DNA of 64,000 bases from Hoeflea sp. YIM 152468. Lineage in GTDB: Bacteria > Pseudomonadota > Alphaproteobacteria > Rhizobiales > Rhizobiaceae. Under the pieces are notes generated by a model. The model worked only from the letters and a program-made list of their open reading frames with translations. It ran no database searches and had not been told where the DNA came from. This document shows, one piece after another, positions 36,936 to 45,197 of this stretch. Each line of letters begins with the position of its first letter. Within the stretch, counting starts at the first letter, position 1. Made by a program: the position numbers and the translations under genes. The DNA lies in contig NZ_JARGET010000021.1 in NCBI RefSeq assembly GCF_029210485.1, positions 186,001 to 250,000 of the forward strand. Direction: 5' to 3'.

Positions 36936-38156
36936 ATGCGCGAAACGCATTTTGAAGACGGAAAATGGTGGGTGAGCCCTTACAATTTTGTGCCGGAAGT
37001 GCGCAATTCTCTTGATTTGCCGCCCAAGGTTGAAATTCACGATGCAACCTTGCGTGATGGCGAGCAGACACCCGGCGTTGTCTTCTCGGTCGATGACAAG
37101 GTTGCCATTGCACAGATGCTCAACGATGTCGGTGTTCACCGGATAGAAGCGGGAATGCCGGCGGTTTCGCCGCAAGACGCGGAAGCCATCAAGCAGATTT
37201 CCAGGCTGGGGCTGAAGTCGAAAATTTTCACCTTTGCCCGGGCGATGAAGCAAGATATCGACATGGCGCTTGAGTGTGGCGCCCAGGGGGTCATCATCGA
37301 AGTCCCTATCGGCTATCCGAAACTTGTGACTCAATTCGGCTGGACCTGGCAGGATGTGCTCAAGCGCAGTGCGCCGGTCATCAACTACGCGCGCGAACAG
37401 GGCCTTTATGCCGTGTTCTTTCCCTATGATACCACCCGCGCTCGGCCAGACGATCTGGAAAACCTGTGCAAGGGGATTATGGCAGAATCTCCGCCCGACT
37501 CCATCGGCATCGTCGACACCATGGGATGCGCCACTCCGGAGGCGATCAAATACATGGTCCGCTGGGTCAAGCGCATGACCGGGCTTCCGATCGAGATCCA
37601 CACCCACAATGATTTCGGCATGGGCGTGGCAACCGAGCTGGCCGCCGTGACCGCCGGTGCAGAGGTCGTGCACAGCTGCGGCAACGGGCTGGGCGAGCGG
37701 ACCGGCAACGCCGCGCTTGAGGAGCTCATGCTGGGGCTCGATCTGCTATACGGGTATGACTCGGGCTACAGGTTTGACCGCTTGCCCGAACTGGGCAGGT
37801 TGTTGTCCGAACGCGCCAATATTCCGATTGCCCGCAACAAGCCGATCCTGGGCGCTGGCAATTTTACCCGCGAGTCCGGCATAGGCATCCAGTACGTCAT
37901 GCACGATCCGCTTGTCATGTTTGGGACCCATCCGGCATTGACCGGCCGCTTCGGCGAAGTGGTGCTTGGCAAGAAGAGCGGCAAGGCCTCCATTGTCTAC
38001 AAGCTCGATCAGTTGGGAATGGGCGCCGCAGACGACGCTGAAATCGCCGAGATACTGGATAACGTGAAGCAGGCCGGTATTCAGAAACGCGACATTCTGA
38101 GCGACGATGAATTCAAGGCAATTGCCGAGCGTGTCCTCGCACGCAGAGCGGCTTAA
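36936..38156 (+). CDS. LeuA/homocitrate-synthase-like DRE-TIM metallolyase
   Basis: This 406-residue TIM-barrel enzyme is of the isopropylmalate/homocitrate/citramalate synthase and HMG-CoA lyase superfamily. The catalytic DATLRDGEQTPG lies at about 36-47 (Arg40, Asp41, Glu43), the metal-binding HTHND at 222-226, and GNGLGERTGNAALEE at about 247-261. It lacks the C-terminal regulatory domain of true LeuA. It probably joins or cleaves an acyl-CoA and a 2-oxo acid. In this context the acyl-CoA could be the product of the local acyl-CoA ligase, but the substrate is not known. It has a strong AGAGGAGG ribosome site. Confidence 0.8.
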   Translation: MRETHFEDGKWWVSPYNFVPEVRNSLDLPPKVEIHDATLRDGEQTPGVVFSVDDKVAIAQMLNDVGVHRIEAGMPAVSPQDAEAIKQISRLGLKSKIFTFARAMKQDIDMALECGAQGVIIEVPIGYPKLVTQFGWTWQDVLKRSAPVINYAREQGLYAVFFPYDTTRARPDDLENLCKGIMAESPPDSIGIVDTMGCATPEAIKYMVRWVKRMTGLPIEIHTHNDFGMGVATELAAVTAGAEVVHSCGNGLGERTGNAALEELMLGLDLLYGYDSGYRFDRLPELGRLLSERANIPIARNKPILGAGNFTRESGIGIQYVMHDPLVMFGTHPALTGRFGEVVLGKKSGKASIVYKLDQLGMGAADDAEIAEILDNVKQAGIQKRDILSDDEFKAIAERVLARRAA

Positions 38157-38362
38157 CGGTCATAGCCATGGGAGCAGGCCGTGGCGCGGTAGCCGCGGCT
38201 TGTCCCGTGCCCTTTAGGCCGCTGAGCGGTCATCCGGCTCATACACGCGGCTTTTGCACATCCGGTACCCGCCGCTCAAGCGCAGCAGGGGTGTATGGCG
38301 CCTGTTCCACTTGATTGGCCATGCGAGCATCTCCGGAAGGCTTGCTCAGGAGCCTCAGTCAT

Positions 38363-38400
38363 CTGCCCTTCCTGCATATCTATGTATGCAGGAAGGGCAG
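38363..38400. terminator. 16-base perfect inverted repeat
   Basis: A perfect 16-base stem, CTGCCCTTCCTGCATA and its complement, encloses the six-base loop TCTATG. There is no T-run on either side. It lies between converging genes and may act as a transcript end or an RNA-stabilising structure. Confidence 0.65.
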
Positions 38401-38430
38401 GGCAGCTTTCGTCCGGGAAGGACAAGGGCC

Positions 38431-38460
38431 GCCCGCCGCACATCGCTCTGTGCGGCGGGC
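38431..38460 (-). terminator. 12-base perfect hairpin after the FAH-family gene
   Basis: A perfect 12-base GC-rich stem, GCCCGCCGCACA and its complement, has the six-base loop TCGCTC. It begins seven bases past the stop of the minus-strand hydrolase gene, consistent with a bidirectional terminator. No T-run follows. Confidence 0.6.
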
Positions 38461-38467
38461 TGGGCCA

Positions 38468-39151
38468 TCACACCACCTTGATCTCGAGAGATTCAAGGCC
38501 TGCAATATTGATCACCATGACATCGCCCTTGACGATCGGGCCGACACCCGCTGGCGTGCCGGACATGATCACGTCGCCGGGCTGGAGTTCGAAATAATCC
38601 GAGAGGTAGGAAATCATCTCTGGAACCTTCCAGATCATCTGATTGAGATCGCCTTCCTGCTTGACCTCGCCATTGACCAACAGCTCTACGCGTCCCACGG
38701 CGGGGTGGCCGACCTGCGAAACAGTTTGCAATGGTCCAATTGGTCCGGAGCGCTCAAAGGCCTTTCCGATTTCCCAGGGGCGGCCCTTTTTCTTGGCGTC
38801 GTTTTGAAGGTCACGGCGTGTCATGTCCAGACACGGTGCATAGCCATAAACGTGGTCGAGCGCCGAAGACACCGGAATATTGGTGCCGCCCGACTTCAGC
38901 GCGACGGCCATTTCAACTTCAAAGTGAACGTCCGATGTCTGGTCGGGATAAGGAAAGTCTCCCGAACTGTCGAGGTTGTCCGGGTTCTTCTGAAAGAAAA
39001 ACGGCGGATCGCGGTCCGGATCATCGCCCATTTCGATGGAATGGGCAGCGTAATTGCGGCCGATGCAATAGACCCGCCTCACGGGAAACTCCCCGCCACC
39101 CTGCACGGGAATTGTCGGAGTTTTCGGGGCAGGAATTACGTAATCAGGCAT
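38468..39151 (-). CDS. fumarylacetoacetate hydrolase family protein
   Basis: This 227-residue FAH-superfamily enzyme is close in size and pattern to fumarylpyruvate hydrolases and oxaloacetate decarboxylases. Landmarks are VYCIGRNYAAHSIEMG (about 28-42), the metal-binding acidic pair in DVHFEVEMAVAL (about 75-86), and the C-terminal PGDVIMSGTPAGVGP (about 190-205). It cleaves or decarboxylates a 2-oxo or 1,3-dicarbonyl acid using Mg2+ or Mn2+. ATG 39151 is chosen because the family starts there; an ORF extension to 39355 runs across the divergent promoter region and into the opposite regulator. Confidence 0.85.
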   Translation of the reverse strand: MPDYVIPAPKTPTIPVQGGGEFPVRRVYCIGRNYAAHSIEMGDDPDRDPPFFFQKNPDNLDSSGDFPYPDQTSDVHFEVEMAVALKSGGTNIPVSSALDHVYGYAPCLDMTRRDLQNDAKKKGRPWEIGKAFERSGPIGPLQTVSQVGHPAVGRVELLVNGEVKQEGDLNQMIWKVPEMISYLSDYFELQPGDVIMSGTPAGVGPIVKGDVMVINIAGLESLEIKVV

Positions 39152-39217
39152 TGAAGTCTCCCAGCTGATAATGCGTTGTGGTGTCGACATATTGCACGGA
39201 TCGATAAAAATCAATCG

Positions 39218-39299
39218 CAACCAATGCGAATAAACACCTTGCAGTTTCCCAACCAATTTGTAGTCTGCGGTTGATTGGTCTGGAAAATGATCAACCAAT
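39218..39299. promoter_or_regulatory. repeated CAACCAAT operator-like elements
   Basis: Three direct copies of CAACCAAT start at 39218, 39250 and 39292. An inverted ATTGGT at 39274-39279 makes a spaced palindrome with the last copy. They fill the divergent promoter between the hydrolase and the GntR regulator, the last ending 13 bases before the regulator ATG. Autoregulation by that GntR protein is inferred. Confidence 0.5.
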
Positions 39300-39311
39300 T
39301 TGGGGATTTGA

Positions 39312-40007
39312 ATGCTCAGTAGAGACGGTTTTCTGACAGCAGGCGACACCATCACCGATTTGCGGGATTACATCGCTGCAAGCGGATTGAAGCCGGGTGA
39401 GAGGTTGCCGGCGGAAAGAGCGCTGACTGCCGAACTCGGCGTCACACGCAACACGTTGCGCAAGGCACTCGACGCTCTGGAGCGCGAAGGCACGATCTGG
39501 CGGCATGTCGGCAAAGGCACATTCGTTGCGGCCACGGCTGATGATCTGGACCGGATGACCCAGTCTCCAGCCGAGCTGGGAAAGCAGCTGACTCCGTTTC
39601 GGATGATGCGGGCGCGGCTGGCTATCGAGCCCGCGATTGCGCGTGAAGCGGCGATCAATGCGTCCGGCGATGTAATTGCCCGGTTGAAAGCCACGATACA
39701 GCGCATGCGCGCGGCGACGAGTTGGAAGCTGTACGAAACCGAAGATGACGTCTTTCATCGCGAGGTTGCCGAAGCGAGCGACAATTTGCTGCTGCTTTCG
39801 GTGTTCGACCAACTCAACATGGTTCGCCGGGCGGTTGCCTGGGGGGCGGTCATGCGGCAATCCAGCAAGCCGCCTGCCGATCACGGAAGCTTCGCGGAGC
39901 ACGAGGAGATCGTACAGTCGATCATCAACCGTGACCCGGCTGGCGCACACGAGGCGATGCGGAAGCATTTGCGTTCGGTGGCGGAGCGGCTTTTTGGCGA
40001 AATTTGA
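39312..40007 (+). CDS. GntR family regulator (FadR/FCD type)
   Basis: This 231-residue regulator has an N-terminal winged helix (about 12-78, with SGLKPGERLPAERALTAELGV and NTLRKALDALEREG) and a C-terminal FCD helical domain (about 95-225, histidines in DVFHREVAEAS and DHGSFAEHEEI). It differs from the regulator at 34443. It is divergent from the FAH-family gene and its promoter carries CAACCAAT repeats. It probably controls the hydrolase and itself, and possibly the ABC importer that follows 200 bases downstream. The effector is unknown, probably a carboxylic acid. Confidence 0.85.
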   Translation: MLSRDGFLTAGDTITDLRDYIAASGLKPGERLPAERALTAELGVTRNTLRKALDALEREGTIWRHVGKGTFVAATADDLDRMTQSPAELGKQLTPFRMMRARLAIEPAIAREAAINASGDVIARLKATIQRMRAATSWKLYETEDDVFHREVAEASDNLLLLSVFDQLNMVRRAVAWGAVMRQSSKPPADHGSFAEHEEIVQSIINRDPAGAHEAMRKHLRSVAERLFGEI

Positions 40008-40083
40008 GCGACGGACATGGGATGTCGGGCCGTCGGGCCTGAAATCACATGTCTGTAGGGAATTCGAAAGACCCCGCGCCAAG

Positions 40084-40100
40084 AAAATATCGATAAAAAT
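40084..40100. promoter_or_regulatory. operator-like AT motif copy 3
   Basis: AAAATATCGATAAAAAT lies about 107 bases before the substrate-binding protein gene. Its first 12 bases are identical to those of copy 1 at 36649. Confidence 0.6.
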
Positions 40101-40114
40101 AAACAAATGACAGA

Positions 40115-40130
40115 AAAATGTTGATAATTT
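40115..40130. promoter_or_regulatory. operator-like AT motif copy 4
   Basis: AAAATGTTGATAATTT lies 31 bases (about three helical turns) after copy 3. It matches copy 2 at 36821 in its first 12 bases. Confidence 0.6.
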
Positions 40131-40206
40131 AGGCTAGGTGGGGTTTATGGAGTAGAGCAGGTTTTATGGCAGCGGCATGTGCCCCTGCACTTTGGGAGGA
40201 GAGCCT

Positions 40207-41184
40207 ATGAGACAGGTATTGAAAAGAATCGCGAGTATGGCCGTCGCAGTGCCGATGGCTGTGGGTTTGATGATGTCTGGCGCGCAAGCGGCAACACTCA
40301 AGATCGCGCTGGCGGAAACACCGTCGGACGAGCTGGCGGCATTCTTCGTCGCGCTTGACCGTGCAAAAGCCAATGGTCTGGATTATGAATGGACCGCTTT
40401 CTCGGACGAGGAGCTTGCCATTCAGGCGGTGCTCAGTGGTCAGATGAACATTGGCTTCGGCACACCCTATGCGGCGATGCAGCGATCAAAGGCGCCGATC
40501 CGGATCATTTTCCAGCTTTCCAAGCTGAAGTTCTTTCCGGTCACATCCAAGAAATACTCTGACTTGAAAGACCTCGATGGCGAGCCGATCTTGCTGCATT
40601 CGCGTGGCGGCGGCACAGATTCAATTGCCAACGTGATTGAAGAGAAGATCGGCATCAAATTCGGAGACAGATCCTATGTCCCCGGGTCCGCCAACCGTGT
40701 CGTTGCGCTTGCTTCGGGCCAGACCGATGCCACCATCATCGACCTTTCAAACAAGAACAAGATCGTGAAGCAGTTCCCGGACAAGTTCAACGTCTTGCCG
40801 ATGTTTGAAGTCGATTCCAGCGATGAGGCACTCTTTGCCAATCTTGACTGGATCAAGGAGAATGAAGACCAGGTCAATATTCTGGTCTCCGCGCTGGTCA
40901 GTGTCTGGCAGGATATGCACAAGGATCCGACCATCATTGCCAAGGAGACCAATCCTGATGGTCCGATCGGCCAGCTGCCGAAAGAAATTCTTGCCGAGCT
41001 GGATGGATTTTACACCGACGCAATCGCTGGCGGTCTCTACGATCCCAACGGCGGTGGACGCAAGGCTGCGCAGGCCGATATGGAGTGGTACTCCGAGGCG
41101 GGACAGCTTGATGGCGATCCTTCGACCTTGAATATCGAGGACTTCTGGTACCTCGCGCCGCTTGATGCGGCGTTGAAGAACTAA
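40207..41184 (+). CDS. ABC transporter substrate-binding protein (NitT/TauT type)
   Basis: This 325-residue periplasmic binding protein has a signal peptide ending near residue 28 (MMSGAQA before ATLKIAL). Its type II binding fold resembles NitT/TauT and thiamine-precursor (THI5/NMT1-like) receptors: SDEELAIQAVLSGQMNIGFG and LLHSRGGGTDSIANVI are typical. It delivers an unidentified small ligand, such as an organic anion, sulfonate or pyrimidine-like compound, to the two permeases downstream. ATG 40207 follows a strong GGGAGGAGAG site. Two copies of the shared operator motif lie upstream, and a hairpin follows its stop. Confidence 0.86.
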   Translation: MRQVLKRIASMAVAVPMAVGLMMSGAQAATLKIALAETPSDELAAFFVALDRAKANGLDYEWTAFSDEELAIQAVLSGQMNIGFGTPYAAMQRSKAPIRIIFQLSKLKFFPVTSKKYSDLKDLDGEPILLHSRGGGTDSIANVIEEKIGIKFGDRSYVPGSANRVVALASGQTDATIIDLSNKNKIVKQFPDKFNVLPMFEVDSSDEALFANLDWIKENEDQVNILVSALVSVWQDMHKDPTIIAKETNPDGPIGQLPKEILAELDGFYTDAIAGGLYDPNGGGRKAAQADMEWYSEAGQLDGDPSTLNIEDFWYLAPLDAALKN

Positions 41185-41201
41185 ACACAGACCTGGAAAA
41201 T

Positions 41202-41230
41202 GCCACCCGTCGTCCAGTGCGGCGGGTGGC
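41202..41230 (+). terminator. hairpin between binding protein and permease genes
   Basis: A 12-base stem (41202-41213 with 41219-41230, two G-T pairs) has a five-base loop and no proper T-run. Hairpins at this place in ABC importer operons commonly limit downstream transcription or stabilise the binding-protein mRNA, giving excess binding protein. Confidence 0.6.
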
Positions 41231-41262
41231 GTGCTTTCTCAAGCTTGGGGTGATCCAAGACT

Positions 41263-42021
41263 ATGAATCGTTCTCTTCTTTTAAAGCTGTTGTCCGCCGT
41301 CATCGTGTTCGGCGCATGGGAGATCGCCGGTCGAGTCCCGGTCAGCTACGCCTTTCCGACATTTTTCGAATCCATGTACGCCCTGGGCGTCATGACCTTC
41401 GACGGGTCAATATTTACTGCCTATGCAGAGACGTTGAAACCGCTGGTCATTGGGGTGGCGATCTCGGCTTTCTTCGGCATCACAATTGGCCTTTGGGTTG
41501 GATTGAGCAACCGTTTTGAATGGTTGTTTTCGCCGATATTCGTGGTCATGCAGGCCGCTCCGCTGGCGGCACTCATCCCCATTCTGGTCATGGCCTATGG
41601 GATCGGATTGACATCGAAAGTCTTCGTCGTGTGCATCATGGCCATGCCGGTGATCGTTCTCAATACCGCCAGTGCGGTGCGCAACACGCCGGCGTCGATC
41701 AAGGACATGGGCAAATCCTTTCTGGCCTCCGATCGTGATATCATTCTCAAGATCGTCATCCCCGCCGCGTCCCCTGTGATTTTCTCCGGCCTCAGGCTCG
41801 GTATCTCCGCCGGCTTTATCGGCGCCATCCTGTCTGAGCTGAAAATCACCCCGACCGGTGTCGGGGACATCATCACCTATAGTCGCTCGATTGCCGATTA
41901 TCCGTCGATGTACGCGGCGATCTTCTCCATCATCGTCCTTGCCGTTCTCTTCTTGAACCTGCTTGAGCGTACTGAAAACTATCTGTTTGAAGGGAACAAT
42001 CGTGGTTATGTCACAGACTAA
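41263..42021 (+). CDS. ABC transporter permease 1
   Basis: This 252-residue inner-membrane permease of the binding-protein-dependent (BPD) family has about six helices. The ATPase-contact EAA-like loop is around residues 145-165 (SIKDMGKSFLASDRDIILKIVIP). It belongs to the NitT/TauT branch. It lies 78 bases after the binding protein gene, beyond a hairpin, and overlaps the ATPase gene by about 14 bases. With the second permease at 42815 it probably forms a heterodimer. Confidence 0.88.
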   Translation: MNRSLLLKLLSAVIVFGAWEIAGRVPVSYAFPTFFESMYALGVMTFDGSIFTAYAETLKPLVIGVAISAFFGITIGLWVGLSNRFEWLFSPIFVVMQAAPLAALIPILVMAYGIGLTSKVFVVCIMAMPVIVLNTASAVRNTPASIKDMGKSFLASDRDIILKIVIPAASPVIFSGLRLGISAGFIGAILSELKITPTGVGDIITYSRSIADYPSMYAAIFSIIVLAVLFLNLLERTENYLFEGNNRGYVTD

Positions 42022-42808
42022 TGATGCTTTCGCAAAGGCCGTGCCTCTGGACGCCGACAGCGCAGTCTCGGTCCGTAACGTCTCCAAGAACTATGGTGAC
42101 GTTGAGGCGCTGAAGAACCTGTCTCTCGAATTTCCCCGCGGTCAATTGACGTCCTTGCTGGGGCCGTCCGGCTGCGGCAAGACGACCTTGCTCAAGATTA
42201 TTGCCGGCCTGCTCAAACCAGATTCGGGCGAAGTCGAGATCGAAGGCAAGATCATTTCCAGCCCCGGACCGGATCGCTCCTTTGTGTTTCAGGATTTCGC
42301 GCTGCTTCCCTGGGCAAGCGTTCTTCGCAACGTCGCATTCGGGCTTGAGCTGCGCGGTGTTGCAAAATCCGAACGTGAGGCAATCGCGGAGAAATACATC
42401 AAGAATGTCGGGCTGACAGGGTTTGAAAAAGCCTATCCGCACGAACTCTCCGGAGGCATGCGCCAGCGTGTGGGACTGGCCCGGGCGCTCGCCGTCGACG
42501 CGCAGGTGCTGCTGCTTGATGAGCCGTTTTCGGCTGTCGACGAGCAGAACCGGCGCAAGTTCCAGGAGGACATGCTCGAATTGGTGCGCGGCGAAAACAA
42601 GACCTTTATTTTCGTCACCCATTCAATCGAAGAGGCGGTCTATGTGTCGGATCAAATCGCCATCCTCTTGCCGCGGCCAAGCCGGGTTTCCGAAATTATT
42701 CGTCCCACGAGTTTCCGCGGCACCGGCAAGGAGAACATTCGCCGTTCGCCGGAATATCTGGATATCGTGGATGAAATCTGGGCGTCATTGCGCAACTATG
42801 TGGAGTAG
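42008..42808 (+). CDS. ABC transporter ATP-binding protein
   Basis: This 266-residue ATPase has Walker A GPSGCGKT at about 52-59, the signature LSGGMRQRV near 151-159, Walker B LLLDEPFSAVD near 170-180, and the switch histidine in FVTHSIEEAV. It is of the NitT/TauT type and drives import through the two flanking permeases. The start may be GTG 42002 (better spaced after AGGGA) or ATG 42008; both lie inside the permease 1 gene, so translation is coupled. Confidence 0.92.
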   Translation: MSQTNDAFAKAVPLDADSAVSVRNVSKNYGDVEALKNLSLEFPRGQLTSLLGPSGCGKTTLLKIIAGLLKPDSGEVEIEGKIISSPGPDRSFVFQDFALLPWASVLRNVAFGLELRGVAKSEREAIAEKYIKNVGLTGFEKAYPHELSGGMRQRVGLARALAVDAQVLLLDEPFSAVDEQNRRKFQEDMLELVRGENKTFIFVTHSIEEAVYVSDQIAILLPRPSRVSEIIRPTSFRGTGKENIRRSPEYLDIVDEIWASLRNYVE

Positions 42809-42814
42809 GCTGAC

Positions 42815-43567
42815 ATGACGGTACTTGGTTATAGACTGCCGGGAATGTCTTCGCTTCTGCTGTGGGCATTGCTGTGGGAAGTTGTCGGAAGGACAGGGTG
42901 GACATTCTTTATTCCACCCCTGTCCGACGTTTTCGTGACCTTGGTTGACGTGATCGGCACGCCGGCTTTCCTGAAGGCGATGTATGAAACCGCCTATGCT
43001 TTTCTTGCCGGTGTCTTTTTCGCCGTCATCATCGGCATTCCGGTTGGTATCCTGATTGGCAAAAGCCGCCTGCTCGATGAACTGATCCTGCCCTGGGTGA
43101 ATATTTTTCTCAGCGCACCACTCACCGCACTGGTTCCGGTTCTGATGGTTCTGTTCGGCTTCGGCATGAAGTCGATCATCATCACCACAACTCTGTTTGC
43201 GATCTGGATCATCATTCTGAATTCGCGGGCCGGTGTGAAGCAGATCAACCGGTCGCTGGTCGACATGGCGAGAAGCTTCGGCGCGACGCCGATGGATGCT
43301 TTCTTCAAGATCTATTTTTGGGCGGCGCTGCCCGAGATCCTGGGCGGTGTGCGCATCGGCGTGATCCGTGCGGTCAAGGGCGTCATCATTGGCCAGTTGC
43401 TGATTTCGATCGTCGGATTTGGCGCCTTGTTTGAGCTCTACTCCAACAACTTCATGATGAAGCACTTCTGGGCGGTCTTGATCGTGCTGTTTGCTGTCGC
43501 CTTCTCACTGTCCGAGTTCCTGGCCTATCTGGAACGCCGCGTGTCCTATTACGCAGCTTCACGCTAG
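42815..43567 (+). CDS. ABC transporter permease 2
   Basis: This 250-residue permease is homologous to the one at 41263. It has about six helices and the EAA-like loop SLVDMARSFGATPMDAFFKIYF (about 147-168, split around the conserved glycine). Two different permeases in one NitT/TauT-type operon imply a heterodimeric channel. It starts six bases after the ATPase stop and is followed by a strong hairpin before the acyl-CoA ligase. Confidence 0.88.
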   Translation: MTVLGYRLPGMSSLLLWALLWEVVGRTGWTFFIPPLSDVFVTLVDVIGTPAFLKAMYETAYAFLAGVFFAVIIGIPVGILIGKSRLLDELILPWVNIFLSAPLTALVPVLMVLFGFGMKSIIITTTLFAIWIIILNSRAGVKQINRSLVDMARSFGATPMDAFFKIYFWAALPEILGGVRIGVIRAVKGVIIGQLLISIVGFGALFELYSNNFMMKHFWAVLIVLFAVAFSLSEFLAYLERRVSYYAASR

Positions 43568-43591
43568 AGCTCGGGCCTTGAAATGACTGTA

Positions 43592-43622
43592 CCGGTCAGC
43601 GGGAATGACACCCGCTGACCGG
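43592..43622 (+). terminator. 12-base perfect hairpin between permease 2 and acyl-CoA ligase
   Basis: A perfect stem, CCGGTCAGCGGG and its complement, encloses AATGACA. It lies 24 bases after the permease stop and 27 before the ligase ATG. No T-run follows, so it may attenuate rather than fully stop transcription. Confidence 0.6.
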
Positions 43623-43648
43623 CCGGGACAAAATCAGGAGCGAGCACG

Positions 43649-45178
43649 ATGAGCGGTACCCTCAAAGCACTGATTGCCAACCACGATGGCGAGCGTCTCG
43701 CCATCGGTGCCCCCGATCGGCAATGGCTTACCTATGCTGGCCTGCGTGATTTGGCGTCCGGCGTTGGCCGATCGCTGAACCGCCTCGGTATCGGGGCAAA
43801 CGACCGCGTCGCCATTGTCCTGCCCAACGGGCCTGAGATGGCGACCGCTTTCATCACCATCGCCCAAGCAGCCGTGACCGCACCGCTAAACCCGGCCTAC
43901 CGCGAAGAGGAATATGCCTTCTATCTGGGCGACCTCAAGGCCAAGGCGCTGGTCGTGCCGGAAGGCGACGAAGGCCCCGCGGTCACGGCCGCCAGAGCGC
44001 ACCGCATATCGATCCTCAGATTGAAAACCGAGGCCTCCGCGCCGGCCGGCCATTTCACCTTGGAACTGGACGGGCAAATTGCGCCCGGTACCGATGTGAG
44101 GCCGCCGAACCATGATGATATAGCGCTGATCCTTCATACATCGGGCACCACGTCACGACCCAAAATCGTTCCGCTGTTGCACTCCAATGTCGCTGCCTCG
44201 GCAGAGCACATCCACGAGACCTTGCAGCTGACACCTGGTGATCGGTGTCTGAATGTGATGCCGCTTTTCCACATTCACGGGTTGATTGCTGCGGTCACTT
44301 CATCGCTGGCTGCCGGGGCGTCGATCTGGTGCGCTCCGGGCTTCGACGCGCTGCGCTTTTTCGGATGGATGAAGGAGGCCCGCCCGACATGGTACACGGC
44401 GGTGCCGACCATGCACCAGGCCTTGCTGAGCCGTGCGTCGCGCAACCAGGATGTCATCGAGGACGTGCCGCTGCGCTTTCTGCGCTCGTCATCGGCGTCT
44501 CTTCCCGCTCAAGTGATGTCGGAACTCGCCTCGACGTTTCACGCCCCGGTGATCGAGGCCTATGGGATGACGGAGGCGGCCCATCAGATGACGTGCAATC
44601 CACTGCCGCCACGGGCGCAGAAGCCCGGGTCGGTCGGCATCGCCGCCGGTCCCCTGGTCGGCATTGCTGCCGAGCTTGAAGATAGGCTTGTCGATGATGT
44701 TGGTGAGGTGGTCATCTCCGGGCCGAATGTGACGCCGGGCTATGAAAATAACGAGGAAGCCAACCAGGCGAGCTTCTTTGTTGCCGATGGTCGGCGCTGG
44801 TTCAGAACCGGCGACCGGGGAGTGCTTGACGGTGAGGGATACCTGCAACTCACCGGCCGGCTCAAGGAAATCATCAATCGTGGAGGTGAGAAAATCAGCC
44901 CGCTGGAAGTCGATGGCGTGTTGATGGATCATCCCGCGATCGCGCAAGTGGTTACCTTCGCGTTGCCGCATCCCAAACTGGGCGAAGAAGTGGCTGCGGC
45001 CGTTGTCTTGAGAGAAGGCATGCAGGCAACCGAGAGCGAGATTCGTGAATTCGCTGCAGCGCGAATGGCCGATTTCAAGGTTCCGCGCAAAGTCGTCATT
45101 CTCGATGAAATCCCCAAGGGGGCGACCGGCAAGATGCAGCGCATCGGTCTGGCTCGGAAGCTTGGCCTGATCACGTGA
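43649..45178 (+). CDS. acyl-CoA synthetase, oxalyl-CoA synthetase-like (AAE3/Pcs60 type)
   Basis: This 509-residue AMP-forming acyl-CoA ligase has the P-loop-like LILHTSGTTSRPKIVPL (about 152-168), the A5 motif VIEAYGMTEAAHQM (about 298-311), the hinge GRLKEIINRGGEKISPLEVD (about 411-430) and the C-terminal lysine in PKGATGKMQR (about 491-500). These segments, and MPLFHIHGLIAAVTSSL, closely follow plant and yeast oxalyl-CoA synthetases (AAE3/Pcs60) as I recall them. It activates a carboxylic acid, plausibly a small dicarboxylate such as oxalate or malonate. That would feed the local malonyl-CoA decarboxylase or DRE-TIM enzyme. Confidence 0.85.
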   Translation: MSGTLKALIANHDGERLAIGAPDRQWLTYAGLRDLASGVGRSLNRLGIGANDRVAIVLPNGPEMATAFITIAQAAVTAPLNPAYREEEYAFYLGDLKAKALVVPEGDEGPAVTAARAHRISILRLKTEASAPAGHFTLELDGQIAPGTDVRPPNHDDIALILHTSGTTSRPKIVPLLHSNVAASAEHIHETLQLTPGDRCLNVMPLFHIHGLIAAVTSSLAAGASIWCAPGFDALRFFGWMKEARPTWYTAVPTMHQALLSRASRNQDVIEDVPLRFLRSSSASLPAQVMSELASTFHAPVIEAYGMTEAAHQMTCNPLPPRAQKPGSVGIAAGPLVGIAAELEDRLVDDVGEVVISGPNVTPGYENNEEANQASFFVADGRRWFRTGDRGVLDGEGYLQLTGRLKEIINRGGEKISPLEVDGVLMDHPAIAQVVTFALPHPKLGEEVAAAVVLREGMQATESEIREFAAARMADFKVPRKVVILDEIPKGATGKMQRIGLARKLGLIT

Positions 45179-45197
45179 TGGTGTGTGGAATAGTCTC

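Larger units (their letters stand above)
38157..38467. other. convergent intergenic region with two perfect hairpins
   Basis: No gene is supported here. The region lies between two converging genes and contains two strong inverted repeats, 38363-38400 and 38431-38460, listed separately. The first 200 bases show nothing else recognisable. Confidence 0.6.
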
